A stretch of DNA of 34,633 nucleotides from Oscillatoriales cyanobacterium (GCA_004292515.1 RDXB01000059.1:1-34633); one strand, 5' to 3'; shown: positions 18,195 through 30,594, counted from the first letter of the stretch. Notes: generated by a model not told the origin, from the letters alone. A program made the numbers and translations.

Positions 18195-18659
18195 TTAGCG
18201 TCGTACGCGCCCCGTAAAACCCGCAGCTTTAAATTGCGCGAGCTTCAGGGGTTCCGGCTGATTGGGTGACACAGAAATCCGAAACTCAAAATCACTCACG
18301 CCGGGCGGCACTTCCTCGATCGCCCCCAACCGGGTGCGATTTTCCATGATTGAGTTATCCGTCGCATCGTAGATCCGACCAAAAATATCCGCATCAAAAA
18401 CCGATTTTCCGGTGGGATTCTCAGCTTTGCCATAGATGATGAAGCACTTGGCCGGTGAACTTGTACCGCCAGGTGTTACGGCCCCAGCCGCCACCTCCGG
18501 CTGGCATTCGCGGTAATTCAGATCAAAGAGTTTGACGCTGGTTAAGGCCAGTGCCGAGCCATGGGGCACTACAAACCATGTACACAAGACCAACAACCCG
18601 ATCGCACAGAGTCGGCCAATGACGCGGACAGCCGTGAGGGAGGAAAAAAACCGTTGCAT
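18195..18659 (-). CDS. Secreted hypothetical protein
   Basis: A 154-residue protein from ATG 18657-18659. Residues 1-40 form a signal peptide: basic N-terminus, hydrophobic core VIGRLCAIGLLVLCTWFVV, and a likely cut after SALA. The mature part is beta-rich, with two cysteines (YRECQPEV and PAKCFIIYG) that could form a disulfide, a segment FIIYGKAENPTGKSVFDADI and later DFEFRISVSPNQ. This layout resembles FxLYD-type small beta-sandwich domains, but the match is loose and the family is not certain. It likely acts in the periplasm or thylakoid lumen. It is convergent with the glycosyltransferase and has about 350 bases of upstream space. Confidence 0.75.
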   Translation of the reverse strand: MQRFFSSLTAVRVIGRLCAIGLLVLCTWFVVPHGSALALTSVKLFDLNYRECQPEVAAGAVTPGGTSSPAKCFIIYGKAENPTGKSVFDADIFGRIYDATDNSIMENRTRLGAIEEVPPGVSDFEFRISVSPNQPEPLKLAQFKAAGFTGRVRR

Positions 18660-19006
18660 GGTGTTGAAAATAAGGGCGGAGGATCATCCAAAGCACCAGT
18701 GGCGCTAGCTCGATTGTGCTACATCTCGGCCATGGAGCGATCAGGTGAATTCAGTCGATTCAGTCGGTCACACAGTCACTCAGGGTTTCTGCCCGATGGA
18801 TGACGTACCCTAGGCGATTTCCCAGCGATCGGGGTAAGGTAAGTCCAGATTGGAGACCAATCACGATCACATCATCACTCTGTGTCTTGAGCGATTAGAC
18901 CAATCCCGCCCGCCCCATGATTTTCAGGTCAAATCCCCTAATCTGTGGGTCTGTTGGCGTAGGAATTTGTTGGCGCAGGGATCTGTTCCAGTTGGGAGGC
19001 ATCTTA
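18660..19006. other. Divergent intergenic region
   Basis: Lies between the leftward secreted protein and the rightward small gene at 19007. It should carry both promoters. I do not see a clear -35/-10 pair on either strand, no repeats and no other gene. Confidence 0.4.
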
Positions 19007-19378
19007 ATGAACTCTGCAATCACCATTCGCAAAACCCTGACCCGTATCATCGCCTTCTGGCAATGGTGGCAGCCGCAGAACGCACCCAAACCTCTGGTAT
19101 CGCTGCCCAAAGTCACCCAATCCCACCCCCTACAATCGGCCATTGGGGCGACCAGTTCTCAGCGATTGCCCTTCGATCCCCTTGACTGCGAAGAGCTGGG
19201 TGTCTTCGATCTTGAACACCCTGTGGATCGTGCTTTTGATCCGCCCAGCCTTGCGGCGGGTGTGGCGCTCCCTGCCATGGCTGCCGTCCCCGTGGTTCCC
19301 ATGGCAGCGGCTAAACCGTTTCGTCCTCGGCGCAATTTGGGCACACCTGGCCGACGTGACGGAGCTGGCACACATTAA
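19007..19378 (+). CDS. Candidate small hypothetical protein
   Basis: A 123-residue frame from ATG 19007, preceded by GGGAGG at 18995-19000, an excellent ribosome binding site at normal distance, and followed 32 bases after the stop by a perfect 13-pair hairpin. A longer frame from ATG 18917 exists but does not use this site. The protein begins MNSAITIRKTLTRIIAFWQW, an amphipathic basic helix, continues with a polar Pro-rich middle containing an acidic patch (DPLDCEELGVFDLEHPVDRA), and ends with an Ala/Val/Pro-rich stretch and a very basic tail (KPFRPRRNLGTPGRRDG). No family recognised. A competing frame at 19143-19478 runs through the hairpin and is less likely. Confidence 0.5.
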   Translation: MNSAITIRKTLTRIIAFWQWWQPQNAPKPLVSLPKVTQSHPLQSAIGATSSQRLPFDPLDCEELGVFDLEHPVDRAFDPPSLAAGVALPAMAAVPVVPMAAAKPFRPRRNLGTPGRRDGAGTH

Positions 19379-19410
19379 GGCCACATTCAAGCAGGGATCA
19401 TCAGCAACGG

Positions 19411-19446
19411 GAGAGGCGAGGAACCTTGATCGATTCCTCGCCTCTC
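19411..19446. terminator. Strong hairpin between the small gene and atpC, likely bidirectional terminator
   Basis: GAGAGGCGAGGAA (19411-19423) pairs perfectly with TTCCTCGCCTCTC (19434-19446) around a ten-base loop. It sits between two convergent genes. A T run is poor on both sides (TTGTTGG on the plus strand), so it may protect 3' ends rather than terminate by itself. Confidence 0.6.
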
Positions 19447-19537
19447 TTGTTGGCTATTGCCCGCCACCCGTTGAATGACTAACGTCACCCGTGCTTAGTT
19501 GATGGTCGGTGGAATTTGGGTCTTGAGGTCTTGAACT

Positions 19538-19939
19538 CTAAACACTGCCACCCGCAGCCAGCAACCGTGCCCTTGCGCGCTTCAGGGACTGAGCAGCTTT
19601 GATCTTAGCCTGGGGGCTTTCTGCTTGAGAAATTCCCTGTTCAGCATTGCTGTACTCAGATTGGGCAGTGGCACGGTCGATCGCATCGCCGCGCTCGGCT
19701 CCATTGACCAAAACGGTTACTTCGTTATCTTCCACTTCGGCAAACCCACCCATCAGGGCGATCGGCAGCCAATCTTTGTTAACCCGGACTCGCATCACTC
19801 CCGTGTCCAGCGCAGTCAGCAACGGCGCGTGGCCCGGCAAGATTCCGAGTTGCCCGGTCGTACTCGGCAGAATCACTTCTTCCGCCGCATTATCCCAAAC
19901 GGTTTGATCCGGGGAAATTACGCGAACAACTAGACTCAT
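19538..19939 (-). CDS. atpC: ATP synthase epsilon subunit
   Basis: Central-stalk and regulatory subunit of F1, called atpE in the plastid-style nomenclature. The 133 residues fit the family: an N-terminal beta-barrel ([54 protein letters not shown]) and a C-terminal helical hairpin ([20 protein letters not shown]). It follows the beta subunit on the same strand after 145 bases, with a terminator-like hairpin between them. The rest of the ATP synthase genes are elsewhere, as usual in cyanobacteria where beta and epsilon form a separate unit. Start ATG 19937-19939. Confidence 0.97.
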   Translation of the reverse strand: MSLVVRVISPDQTVWDNAAEEVILPSTTGQLGILPGHAPLLTALDTGVMRVRVNKDWLPIALMGGFAEVEDNEVTVLVNGAERGDAIDRATAQSEYSNAEQGISQAESPQAKIKAAQSLKRARARLLAAGGSV

Positions 19940-20035
19940 AGCCCCTTAGCTCGATCGAGAGCCATCACAACACCACAAAGACAAACTAGCCCCAGAACCA
20001 GCCTCAGAATCAGCTTCAGAATTCATCACAGCAGT

Positions 20036-20064
20036 CAAAAACCAGGGCACGGTGTCCGCGCCCT
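20036..20064 (-). terminator. Terminator-like hairpin between atpD (beta) and atpC (epsilon)
   Basis: On the minus strand AGGGCGCGG pairs with CCGTGCCCT (nine pairs with one G-U) around ACA, followed by GG and six T residues. It begins 20 bases after the beta-subunit stop and about 100 bases before the epsilon start. It has all the parts of an intrinsic terminator, so it may act as a partial terminator or attenuator inside the operon. Confidence 0.7.
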
Positions 20065-20084
20065 AGTCTCCTCTGCGGTGGGTC

Positions 20085-22275
<2,191 letters not shown>

Positions 22276-22701
22276 GTGGCCCCAACCAAAGTCCAAACCC
22301 CAGAAACCGCCCTGAGCGTCACAACCATCACCGCCAACGGCATTGGCCCAACTGTGACCGAAACTCGTCCTTGGGGATCGTTCACGACCCTTGAAGAAGG
22401 ACGGGGCTACAAAATCAAGCGCATCGAGGTGGAGCCAGGCCATCGCTTGAGTCTTCAAATGCACCACCACCGTAGTGAGCACTGGATCGTTGTTTCAGGC
22501 ACGGCGCGCGTGGTTTGCGGCGAAAATGAAATTATGTTGACCCCCAACCAGTCCACCTACGTGCCCCAATGCACGGCTCACCGGCTGGAAAACCCTGGCA
22601 CAATTCCCCTGATTCTGATTGAAGTTCAAAACGGTGAGTACTTGGGCGAAGATGACATCGTGCGCTTTCAGGATGATTACGCCCGGGCCCAAGGCAAATA
22701 G
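22276..22701 (+). CDS. Cupin protein, mannose-6-phosphate isomerase type II C-terminal domain
   Basis: A 141-residue single cupin. It matches the C-terminal isomerase domain of ManC/AlgA-type bifunctional enzymes: ETRPWGSFTTLEEGRGYKIK, then the first metal motif LSLQMHHHRSEHWIVVSGTA with clustered histidines and a glutamate, and the second motif YVPQCTAHRLENPGTIPL, ending LIEVQNGEYLGEDDIVRFQD. Stand-alone versions of this domain without the guanylyltransferase part are common in cyanobacteria; they probably interconvert mannose-6-phosphate and fructose-6-phosphate or act on a related sugar phosphate, but activity is inferred. The start is GTG 22276 with AAGGAG at 22259-22264. Single gene; it points away from atpD. 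Confidence 0.88.
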   Translation: MAPTKVQTPETALSVTTITANGIGPTVTETRPWGSFTTLEEGRGYKIKRIEVEPGHRLSLQMHHHRSEHWIVVSGTARVVCGENEIMLTPNQSTYVPQCTAHRLENPGTIPLILIEVQNGEYLGEDDIVRFQDDYARAQGK

Positions 22702-22917
22702 GGGGTGTCATCATCTTCCGCAATTGAGTCTGAAATCGTCGATCCTTTGCGCCTCAATCGTCCTGACAAGGAGTTGAAGCTCCTGCTTCCCACGATCTTG
22801 TCACGGCGAAATCAGGGTCTCAGGCGATCTGATGACAGGTCTTAAGACTTCAACCAAGGAAATCTTGATTCCCTGTTTAGACCTGCGATAGGCCAACAGT
22901 TAAGACTTCACAGTGCG

Positions 22918-22945
22918 GAGCGCTTGCCAGTGGTGGCGAGCGCTC
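22918..22945. terminator. Strong hairpin, possible terminator of the cupin gene
   Basis: GAGCGCTTGCCA pairs with TGGCGAGCGCTC (12 pairs, one G-U) around the four-base loop GTGG. On the plus strand it is followed within 25 bases by CTTTT but not directly by a T run, and it is 217 bases after the cupin stop, so terminator function is only possible. Confidence 0.45.
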
Positions 22946-23013
22946 TAGCACTACTAATTCTGCCTTTTGACTGTGCTCGCGATCCAATCTTTAAAATGTC
23001 AAGCGGTTGATTT

Positions 23014-23041
23014 CTGACGACCAAGATTTCATTGGTAGAAT
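23014..23041 (+). promoter_or_regulatory. Candidate promoter of the HesB/IscA-like gene
   Basis: An extended -10 (TGG then TAGAAT, 23033-23041) has CTGACG 16 bases before it. It lies 66 bases upstream of the ATG of the Fe-S carrier gene. Confidence 0.4.
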
Positions 23042-23107
23042 GGACTTAAGGCAGTTCACTCAGCTCGTTTAACCATTTCAACTAGCATTTTAGTCAAGTT
23101 ACGTTCC

Positions 23108-23470
23108 ATGTCGTTTGCATTAACAGTTTCGTCTGCGGCTCTTGCTGAACTGAAGCGCCTTGCAGAGCAATGGGATATGCCATCAGGATCTTTCCGATTG
23201 GGAGTGCGATCTGGCGGATGTCGCACGTTTACCTATCAGCTTGAGCTGAATACTGAACCAAGACCCGGCGATCAAATTGTGCAGGGCGAAGAGTGGTCAG
23301 CCGTAATTCATCATCGTGATTTAGCTTACTTGCGGGGACTCAGCTTAGATTATTCAGAAGATCTAGTGGGCGGTAATTTTCGATTTCAAAATCCGAATGC
23401 CCAACACCTTTGCAGTTGTGGTCATTCGTTTGATATTGCAAACGGGGCTAGTGGATCGCACAGTGACTAA
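23108..23470 (+). CDS. HesB/IscA-family iron-sulfur cluster carrier (A-type)
   Basis: A 120-residue A-type carrier that holds and passes on Fe-S clusters or iron. The three ligand cysteines have the family spacing: Cys38 in RSGGCRTFTY, and Cys102 and Cys104 in HLCSCGHSF, following the conserved FQNPNAQ. The usual sequence after the first cysteine (SGF) is replaced by RTF, and the C-terminal pair is CSC where CGC is common, so it belongs to a divergent cyanobacterial branch rather than classical IscA or SufA. The start is ATG 23108. It lies upstream of the str operon on the same strand with a 348-base gap and a separate strong promoter between them. Confidence 0.85.
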   Translation: MSFALTVSSAALAELKRLAEQWDMPSGSFRLGVRSGGCRTFTYQLELNTEPRPGDQIVQGEEWSAVIHHRDLAYLRGLSLDYSEDLVGGNFRFQNPNAQHLCSCGHSFDIANGASGSHSD

Positions 23471-23818
23471 TGTTGAATTTTTCTAGCAATGCGCCAGCGT
23501 GGTGATTACTGGCTTGCAGGGGTATTTTCTTGGTTGACTGATCACAACAATTGCCTAGGTCTGGGGCTGAACTGTCAAATAGAAAGTCAAATGGGGACTG
23601 GTCGGGCGATCGCCTGGGAATCTCAAAAACTGACTGATTGATTGAACTGATTTGCTGATTCGATGCGATGCGAACATGGGCCCCGGAGACCAGTGACTAG
23701 CAATTCCACCGAATCAATATCGGTCGATTGACAAAGGTGACGGGTCATCCGTATAGTTGTAGACCGTGACATTTTAAGACCCAAACGAATATCTAGAATC
23801 TGCCGGTGCAGTAAGCCC
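23471..23818. other. Intergenic region upstream of the str operon
   Basis: About 350 bases without a gene. The main element is the near-consensus promoter at 23728-23757. Several short GATT/CTGATT direct repeats lie at 23625-23665. Confidence 0.5.
23728..23757 (+). promoter_or_regulatory. Near-consensus sigma-70 promoter of the str operon
   Basis: TTGACA at 23728-23733 is a perfect -35 and TATAGT at 23752-23757 a five-of-six -10, 18 bases apart. Transcription would start near 23764, leaving a leader of about 55 bases before rpsL. This fits the high expression expected for ribosomal protein and elongation factor genes. Confidence 0.8.
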
Positions 23819-24199
23819 ATGCCCACGATTCAGCAACTCATCCGATCTGAGCGCGCCAACGCCAAGGCCAAGACCAAATCGCCCGCACTCAAAAGCTGTC
23901 CCCAGCGCCGTGGCGTTTGCACGCGCGTTTACACCACCACGCCCAAAAAGCCCAACTCAGCCCTGCGTAAGGTGGCGCGCGTTCGCCTGACCTCAGGCTT
24001 TGAAGTAACGGCCTACATCCCGGGCATTGGGCACAACCTGCAAGAGCACTCAGTAGTCATGATTCGTGGCGGCCGGGTGAAAGATCTCCCGGGCGTGCGC
24101 TACCACATCATCCGTGGCACCCTTGACACTGCCGGCGTTAAAGATCGCAAGCAAGGACGCTCCAAATACGGTGCAAAACGTCCGAAGCCGCAGAAATAA
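23819..24199 (+). CDS. rpsL: 30S ribosomal protein S12
   Basis: Decoding-centre protein of the small subunit. The 126 residues are conserved throughout: [20 protein letters not shown], the [18 protein letters not shown] loop containing the lysine that can mutate to streptomycin resistance (wild type here), [20 protein letters not shown] with the conserved second loop, [15 protein letters not shown], and a basic tail. First gene of the str operon, ATG start at 23819, 190 bases before rpsG. Confidence 0.98.
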   Translation: MPTIQQLIRSERANAKAKTKSPALKSCPQRRGVCTRVYTTTPKKPNSALRKVARVRLTSGFEVTAYIPGIGHNLQEHSVVMIRGGRVKDLPGVRYHIIRGTLDTAGVKDRKQGRSKYGAKRPKPQK

Positions 24200-24389
24200 T
24201 TGCGGTCGATCGCTTGGTGGATTGCCTCTAAATTAATTCCCAATCAAGCTGACGCTTCACGCAATCTAGCCGCTGGGGACTGCAACACGGTTAGTCCTGG
24301 CTAGGAGCGAAGCCTCGATTTGCGATCGCTGTTGCCCCAGACGCTTTTCAGTTTGCCCTTCCACTTTTCGATAGCTGCTCAACCTCTGT

Positions 24390-24860
24390 ATGTCCCGTCG
24401 TACAACTGCTCAAAAACGCCCCGTCCCCGCTGACCCGGTTTATAACAGCCGTCTCGTCAGCATGACCGTTCGTCGCATCATGAAGCAAGGCAAGAAGTCC
24501 GTAGCTTCTCGGATCGTGTACGATGCTTTCAAACTGATCCAAGAACGGACTGGATCGGAACCCCTCGACGTGTTCGAGCGGGCTGTGAAAAACGCTACTC
24601 CTTTGGTTGAAGTGAAAGCCCGCCGCGTTGGTGGTGCCACTTACCAAGTGCCGATGGAAGTTCGCACCGACCGTGGCACAGCCCTGGCCCTGCGCTGGCT
24701 GATTCAATTTGCTCGTCAGCGCGGTGGCCGCAGCATGGTGAGCCGGTTCGCCAACGAAATTATGGATGCGGCCAACGAAACGGGCAGCGCAATCCGCAAG
24801 CGCGAAGAAACGCACCGGATGGCGGAAGCAAACAAGGCCTTTGCTCACTATCGCTACTAA
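24390..24860 (+). CDS. rpsG: 30S ribosomal protein S7
   Basis: Primary 16S rRNA binder that organises the head of the small subunit. The 156 residues fit the family: [60 protein letters not shown], and the C-terminal helix [20 protein letters not shown] ending AFAHYRY. Second gene of the str operon, followed after 227 bases by fusA. Confidence 0.98.
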   Translation: MSRRTTAQKRPVPADPVYNSRLVSMTVRRIMKQGKKSVASRIVYDAFKLIQERTGSEPLDVFERAVKNATPLVEVKARRVGGATYQVPMEVRTDRGTALALRWLIQFARQRGGRSMVSRFANEIMDAANETGSAIRKREETHRMAEANKAFAHYRY

Positions 24861-25087
24861 GCGCCGAGAGTTCAGGAATTTGCCCCCTAAGCACTGGGTG
24901 TGGCAAAGAGCTTCGCGTTGTCATCCCTGTGAGTTTGAAACAGAGACAAACGCTTCAGCAGTGGAGACCTTGATCGCAGTTAACGCTGCGATTAATCCAA
25001 TACTGTCTTTTCGGCATTCTGTCTTTGTTTCGATTACTTAACAAGGATGTACCATGGTATCTGCGATAGGAGTCTCAGGAGGTAAAA

Positions 25088-27166
<2,079 letters not shown>

Positions 27167-27191
27167 CAAGGAAAAGGAACGCACAAGACTC

Positions 27192-28421
27192 ATGGCACGC
27201 GAAAAGTTTGAACGGACTAAACCCCACGTCAACATCGGCACGATCGGTCACGTTGACCACGGCAAGACGACCCTGACCGCTGCGATCACCATGTCGCTGG
27301 CAGCTCAAGGGAAGGCCCAGGCTCGTAACTACGCCGACATCGACTCCGCCCCTGAAGAAAAGGCTCGCGGGATCACGATCAATACGGCTCACGTGGAATA
27401 CGAAACCGAAGATCGTCACTATGCTCACGTGGACTGCCCCGGCCACGCAGACTATGTGAAGAACATGATCACCGGTGCTGCTCAAATGGATGGCGGCATT
27501 TTGGTGGTGTCGGCGGCTGACGGCCCCATGCCCCAGACCCGTGAACACATCCTGTTGGCCCGTCAGGTGGGTGTGCCCAACCTGGTGGTGTTCCTGAATA
27601 AGGAAGACCTCGTAGACGACGCGGAACTGCTGGAGTTGGTGGAACTGGAAGTTCGCGAACTGTTGAGCAGCTACGACTTCCCCGGTGATGATATTCCGAT
27701 CGTGACCGGTTCGGCTGTGAAAGCAGTGGAAGCGCTGACGGCTAACCCGAAGATCGCCCGTGGCGAAAACGACTGGGTTGACAAGATCCTGCAGCTGATG
27801 GACGAAGTGGATGCCTACGTGCCCACTCCTGAGCGTGATGTGGATCGCCCGTTCCTGATGGCTGTGGAAGACGTGTTCTCGATTACGGGTCGCGGTACTG
27901 TTGCCACCGGCCGGATCGAGCGCGGTTTGATCAAGGTTGGGGAAACGGTGGAAATCGTTGGTCTCAAGGACACCCGCAGCACCACGGTGACTGGTGTGGA
28001 AATGTTCAAGAAGTCTCTTGAGCAAGGGATGGCTGGGGACAACGCTGGCTTGCTGTTGCGCGGTATCCAAAAGGAAGATATCGAGCGTGGCATGGTGTTG
28101 GCGAAGCCTAAGTCGATCACGCCCCACACTCAGTTTGAGGCTGAAGTGTACGTGTTGACCAAGGAAGAAGGTGGTCGCCACACGCCGTTCTTCGCTGGCT
28201 ACCGTCCTCAGTTCTACGTGCGGACGACTGACGTGACTGGTCAAATCACTGCTTACACGGCTGACGATGGCTCAACTGTGGAAATGGTGATGCCTGGTGA
28301 CCGGATCAAGATGACTGTGGAACTGATCTGCCCGGTGGCGATCGAACAAGGGATGCGCTTCGCAATCCGCGAAGGCGGCCGGACGATCGGTGCTGGTGTG
28401 GTTGCCAAGATCGTTAAATAG
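27192..28421 (+). CDS. tuf: Elongation factor Tu
   Basis: GTPase that delivers aminoacyl-tRNA to the ribosome. The 409 residues match cyanobacterial and plastid EF-Tu length. G motifs: GHVDHGKTT (19-27), [25 protein letters not shown], and LNKEDLVDD, where NKED is a variant of the common NKCD/NKVD that also occurs in cyanobacteria. Domains II and III are complete, ending [13 protein letters not shown]. It lies 25 bases after fusA, so the two are closely co-transcribed. A strong hairpin follows before rpsJ. Confidence 0.98.
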   Translation: MAREKFERTKPHVNIGTIGHVDHGKTTLTAAITMSLAAQGKAQARNYADIDSAPEEKARGITINTAHVEYETEDRHYAHVDCPGHADYVKNMITGAAQMDGGILVVSAADGPMPQTREHILLARQVGVPNLVVFLNKEDLVDDAELLELVELEVRELLSSYDFPGDDIPIVTGSAVKAVEALTANPKIARGENDWVDKILQLMDEVDAYVPTPERDVDRPFLMAVEDVFSITGRGTVATGRIERGLIKVGETVEIVGLKDTRSTTVTGVEMFKKSLEQGMAGDNAGLLLRGIQKEDIERGMVLAKPKSITPHTQFEAEVYVLTKEEGGRHTPFFAGYRPQFYVRTTDVTGQITAYTADDGSTVEMVMPGDRIKMTVELICPVAIEQGMRFAIREGGRTIGAGVVAKIVK

Positions 28422-28447
28422 TCGTCGGTTCATCTGAGCTAGACACT

Positions 28448-28476
28448 GTAGGAGCGCTGGTCTTCAGCGTTCCTAC
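28448..28476 (+). promoter_or_regulatory. Strong hairpin between tuf and rpsJ
   Basis: GTAGGAGCGCTG (28448-28459) pairs with CAGCGTTCCTAC (28465-28476), 12 pairs with one G-U, around the loop GTCTT. No T run follows, so it is not a standard terminator. It may be a processing or stability element that lets tuf mRNA accumulate above rpsJ. Confidence 0.6.
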
Positions 28477-28540
28477 GGCTGTCTTCAGTCAATCCCTGAA
28501 CCTTGAAAACTGAACGTTAACGCAATACGGGTCTCTGAGC

Positions 28541-28858
28541 ATGGCTACGATTCAGCAACAAAAAATTCGCATTCGCTTGCAGGCTTTCGATCGCAAGCTG
28601 TTGGATGCGTCCTGCGAAAAGATTGTCGATACGGCAAATCGCACCAGTGCTACGGCGGTTGGGCCGATTCCGCTGCCGACCAAGCGCAAGATCTATTGCG
28701 TTTTGCGATCGCCCCACGTAGACAAGGATTCGCGGGAGCACTTTGAAACCCGCACCCACCGCCGGGTTGTAGACATCTATCAGCCTTCGTCCAAGACGAT
28801 CGATGCGCTGATGAAGCTTGATTTGCCGGCTGGTGTTGACATCGAAGTGAAGCTATAA
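28541..28858 (+). CDS. rpsJ: 30S ribosomal protein S10
   Basis: Small-subunit head protein, also known as the NusE partner in antitermination. The 105 residues include [40 protein letters not shown], the long loop [20 protein letters not shown], and [10 protein letters not shown]. Last gene of the str operon here, as in many cyanobacteria where S10 follows tuf instead of starting the S10 operon. ATG 28541, 119 bases after tuf. Confidence 0.98.
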   Translation: MATIQQQKIRIRLQAFDRKLLDASCEKIVDTANRTSATAVGPIPLPTKRKIYCVLRSPHVDKDSREHFETRTHRRVVDIYQPSSKTIDALMKLDLPAGVDIEVKL

Positions 28859-28893
28859 CTCGCTTCCAAGCACATCCCTTCAATTCCTAAATA

Positions 28894-28940
28894 CCCAGGA
28901 TAGGCTATCCCCAATCGGGTGCTTCTATCCTGGGCATTTT
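28894..28940 (+). terminator. Rho-independent terminator of the str operon
   Basis: CCCAGGATAG (28894-28903) pairs perfectly with CTATCCTGGG (28925-28934), followed by CATTTTCGTT. It starts 36 bases after the rpsJ stop, and just outside the stop codon of convergent purN. Confidence 0.8.
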
Positions 28941-28942
28941 CG

Positions 28943-29620
28943 TTAGCGCTGTAGGGTTGCCTGTGCAACGGCTAAGGCGATCGCCTGCGGGAAAATCCGA
29001 TGCTCCTGCGTCTGAATGCGGGCATGGAGGGTCTCAGCCGTATCTGTGCCATAGACCGGCACAACTGCTTGCATCAGCATGGGGCCACTGTCCACCTCCA
29101 GTTCGACTAAATGCACCGTGCAGCCTGTCACCTTGACCTGTGCTGCCAGGGCCTGTTCCACTGCTCGAATCCCTGGAAAGCTGGGCAACAAACTGGGGTG
29201 AATGTTGATGGCCCGTTGGGGGAATGCTCGCACCAGCACTTCGGTGGCCCGGCGCATCCAACCGGCCATGGCCACCCACTCCACTCCCCGATCTCGTAGG
29301 GCTTGCACCACTGCCCCGTCAAACGCTTCGCGCGTGTCATAGTCGCGGTGATCGATCAACAGCGATGGCACACCCCAACGTTCAGCTCGGGCCGCCGCCT
29401 TTGCTCCTGGGTTGTTATAAATCAAAATTTTCAGGTCGGCGCGCAATCGCCCATCGGCGATCGCCTGCATAATCGCTTCAAAGTTACTGCCACTGCCGGA
29501 GGCCAACACGCCTAACGTAATGGGTGGCAAGTTGCGATAGAGAGCTAGCAGATCCTCGGATAACTGCGGCGAAACCAAGTAGGGATCGGAGGCAGAGCGA
29601 TCGGCAGAAACATCGGTCAT
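28943..29620 (-). CDS. purN: Phosphoribosylglycinamide formyltransferase (N10-formyl-THF dependent)
   Basis: PurN formylates GAR to FGAR in purine synthesis. The 225 residues include a non-conserved lead of about 33 residues and the PurN core: GVLASGSGSNFEAIMQAI (phosphate loop), LIYNNPGAKAAARAERWGVP, AMAGWMRRATEVLV, and the catalytic INIHPSLLPSFPG with the Asn, His pair, followed by GCTVHLVELEVDSGPML with the third active-site aspartate. Start is ATG 29618-29620; the core would allow a later start, but none has a better context. It is convergent with the str operon and divergent from recR. Confidence 0.96.
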   Translation of the reverse strand: MTDVSADRSASDPYLVSPQLSEDLLALYRNLPPITLGVLASGSGSNFEAIMQAIADGRLRADLKILIYNNPGAKAAARAERWGVPSLLIDHRDYDTREAFDGAVVQALRDRGVEWVAMAGWMRRATEVLVRAFPQRAINIHPSLLPSFPGIRAVEQALAAQVKVTGCTVHLVELEVDSGPMLMQAVVPVYGTDTAETLHARIQTQEHRIFPQAIALAVAQATLQR

Positions 29621-29680
29621 GGGTGCGCGGCTGATGCAGAAACCAGCATGATTGTAGGCTCCGCAGGCGGGAAAAGGAAG

Positions 29681-29689
29681 TGCTAGAAT
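29681..29689 (+). promoter_or_regulatory. Candidate extended -10 promoter of recR
   Basis: TGCTAGAAT gives an extended -10 (TG, one base, TAGAAT) about 75 bases before the recR coding region. No good -35 is seen, as is common with extended -10 promoters. Confidence 0.4.
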
Positions 29690-29763
29690 ACGCTGCCGTG
29701 CGAGGGATTTCGCGATCGCGCGTCATCCGTCTGCTCACCCAGCCACGCTGAAGGAGGTGTGCC

Positions 29764-30357
29764 GTTTATACTCGTCCCCTAGCCCGACTGATTGAGCAGT
29801 TGCAACGACTTCCCGGCATCGGTCCCAAGTCTGCTCAACGGCTGGCGCTTTATTTGCTGAACCGCCCCGAGGCTGAGATTCAAACCCTGGCGCAAGCTCT
29901 CTTGGATGCAAAGCAACAGGTTGGGCAATGTCGATCGTGCTATCACCTGTCGGCAGAGCCAATTTGCGAAATTTGCAGCAATCCCAATCGCGATCGCCGT
30001 ACCATCTGCGTTGTGGCTGATTCACGCGATGTGATTGCGATCGAGCGCACCCGAGAATATCGCGGCCGCTATCATGTGCTCGGTGGTGTCATTTCACCCA
30101 TGGACGGTATTGGCCCCGAAAGTCTCACGATTCAACCCCTTGTGCAGCGAGTGCATCGCGAGCAAGCCCAAGAGGTGATCCTGGCGATCGGCCCCAGCAT
30201 TGAGGGGGAAACCACGACCCTCTACCTGTCGCAGTTACTCAAGCCCCTCACTCGTGTCACTCGCATTGCTTTTGGCTTGCCCGTAGGCGGCGAGTTGGAG
30301 TATGCCGATGAAGTCACCCTTGTCAGAGCATTAGAGGGCCGACGAGAAGTGGAATAG
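29764..30357 (+). CDS. recR: Recombination mediator protein RecR (non-canonical start)
   Basis: RecR works with RecF/RecO to load RecA at gaps. The protein has the helix-hairpin-helix [17 protein letters not shown], the C4 zinc motif [16 protein letters not shown], and a Toprim domain ([44 protein letters not shown]). Cyanobacterial RecR starts about [13 protein letters not shown]; here these residues are encoded from 29767, preceded by GTT at 29764-29766 and by a strong AAGGAGG at 29751-29757, ideally six bases before the GTT. No ATG, GTG or TTG lies in frame between the upstream stop (TGA 29749-29751) and TTG 29800, which would cut off 12 residues. I place the start at 29764 because this gives 197 residues, the normal length. 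The canonical alternative is 29800-30357. Confidence 0.9.
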   Translation, partial: VYTRPLARLIEQLQRLPGIGPKSAQRLALYLLNRPEAEIQTLAQALLDAKQQVGQCRSCYHLSAEPICEICSNPNRDRRTICVVADSRDVIAIERTREYRGRYHVLGGVISPMDGIGPESLTIQPLVQRVHREQAQEVILAIGPSIEGETTTLYLSQLLKPLTRVTRIAFGLPVGGELEYADEVTLVRALEGRREVE

Positions 30358-30594
30358 CCGTGGCGGATTGCTGCATCGCTATTGGTTTATTGGTTAGACC
30401 TTTTAGCTCAATCCTAAAGATCCATGGGCGAAGGCGGTCGAGTTCTAGCGTTGGGCTAACCTTCGCGGTCTCTGGGTTTCAGGCAGTCGCAATGGGCACA
30501 ATTCGAGAACCCGAGCGTGGCATACTGAGTGCCGTTCGATTACCCGTTGCCCTTCACTCACCGGCCCTTGGTGGTCGTTGATGTCGCGTTTCCT

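Larger units (their letters stand above)
22702..23107. other. Intergenic region between the cupin gene and the Fe-S carrier gene
   Basis: About 400 bases without a gene. It holds the hairpin at 22918-22945, a TTAAGACTTCA direct repeat (near 22842 and 22900), and a candidate promoter at 23014-23041. Confidence 0.45.

Noticed and set aside
19143-19478. Overlapping plus-strand frame of 111 codons.
   Set aside because: It overlaps the better supported 19007-19378 frame and runs through the perfect hairpin at 19411-19446; no ribosome binding site.
30420-30475. A tRNA-like T-arm resemblance (GGTCGAGTTCTAGC) upstream of argH.
   Set aside because: The loop lacks the GTTCRA pattern and no acceptor or anticodon stem can be drawn.
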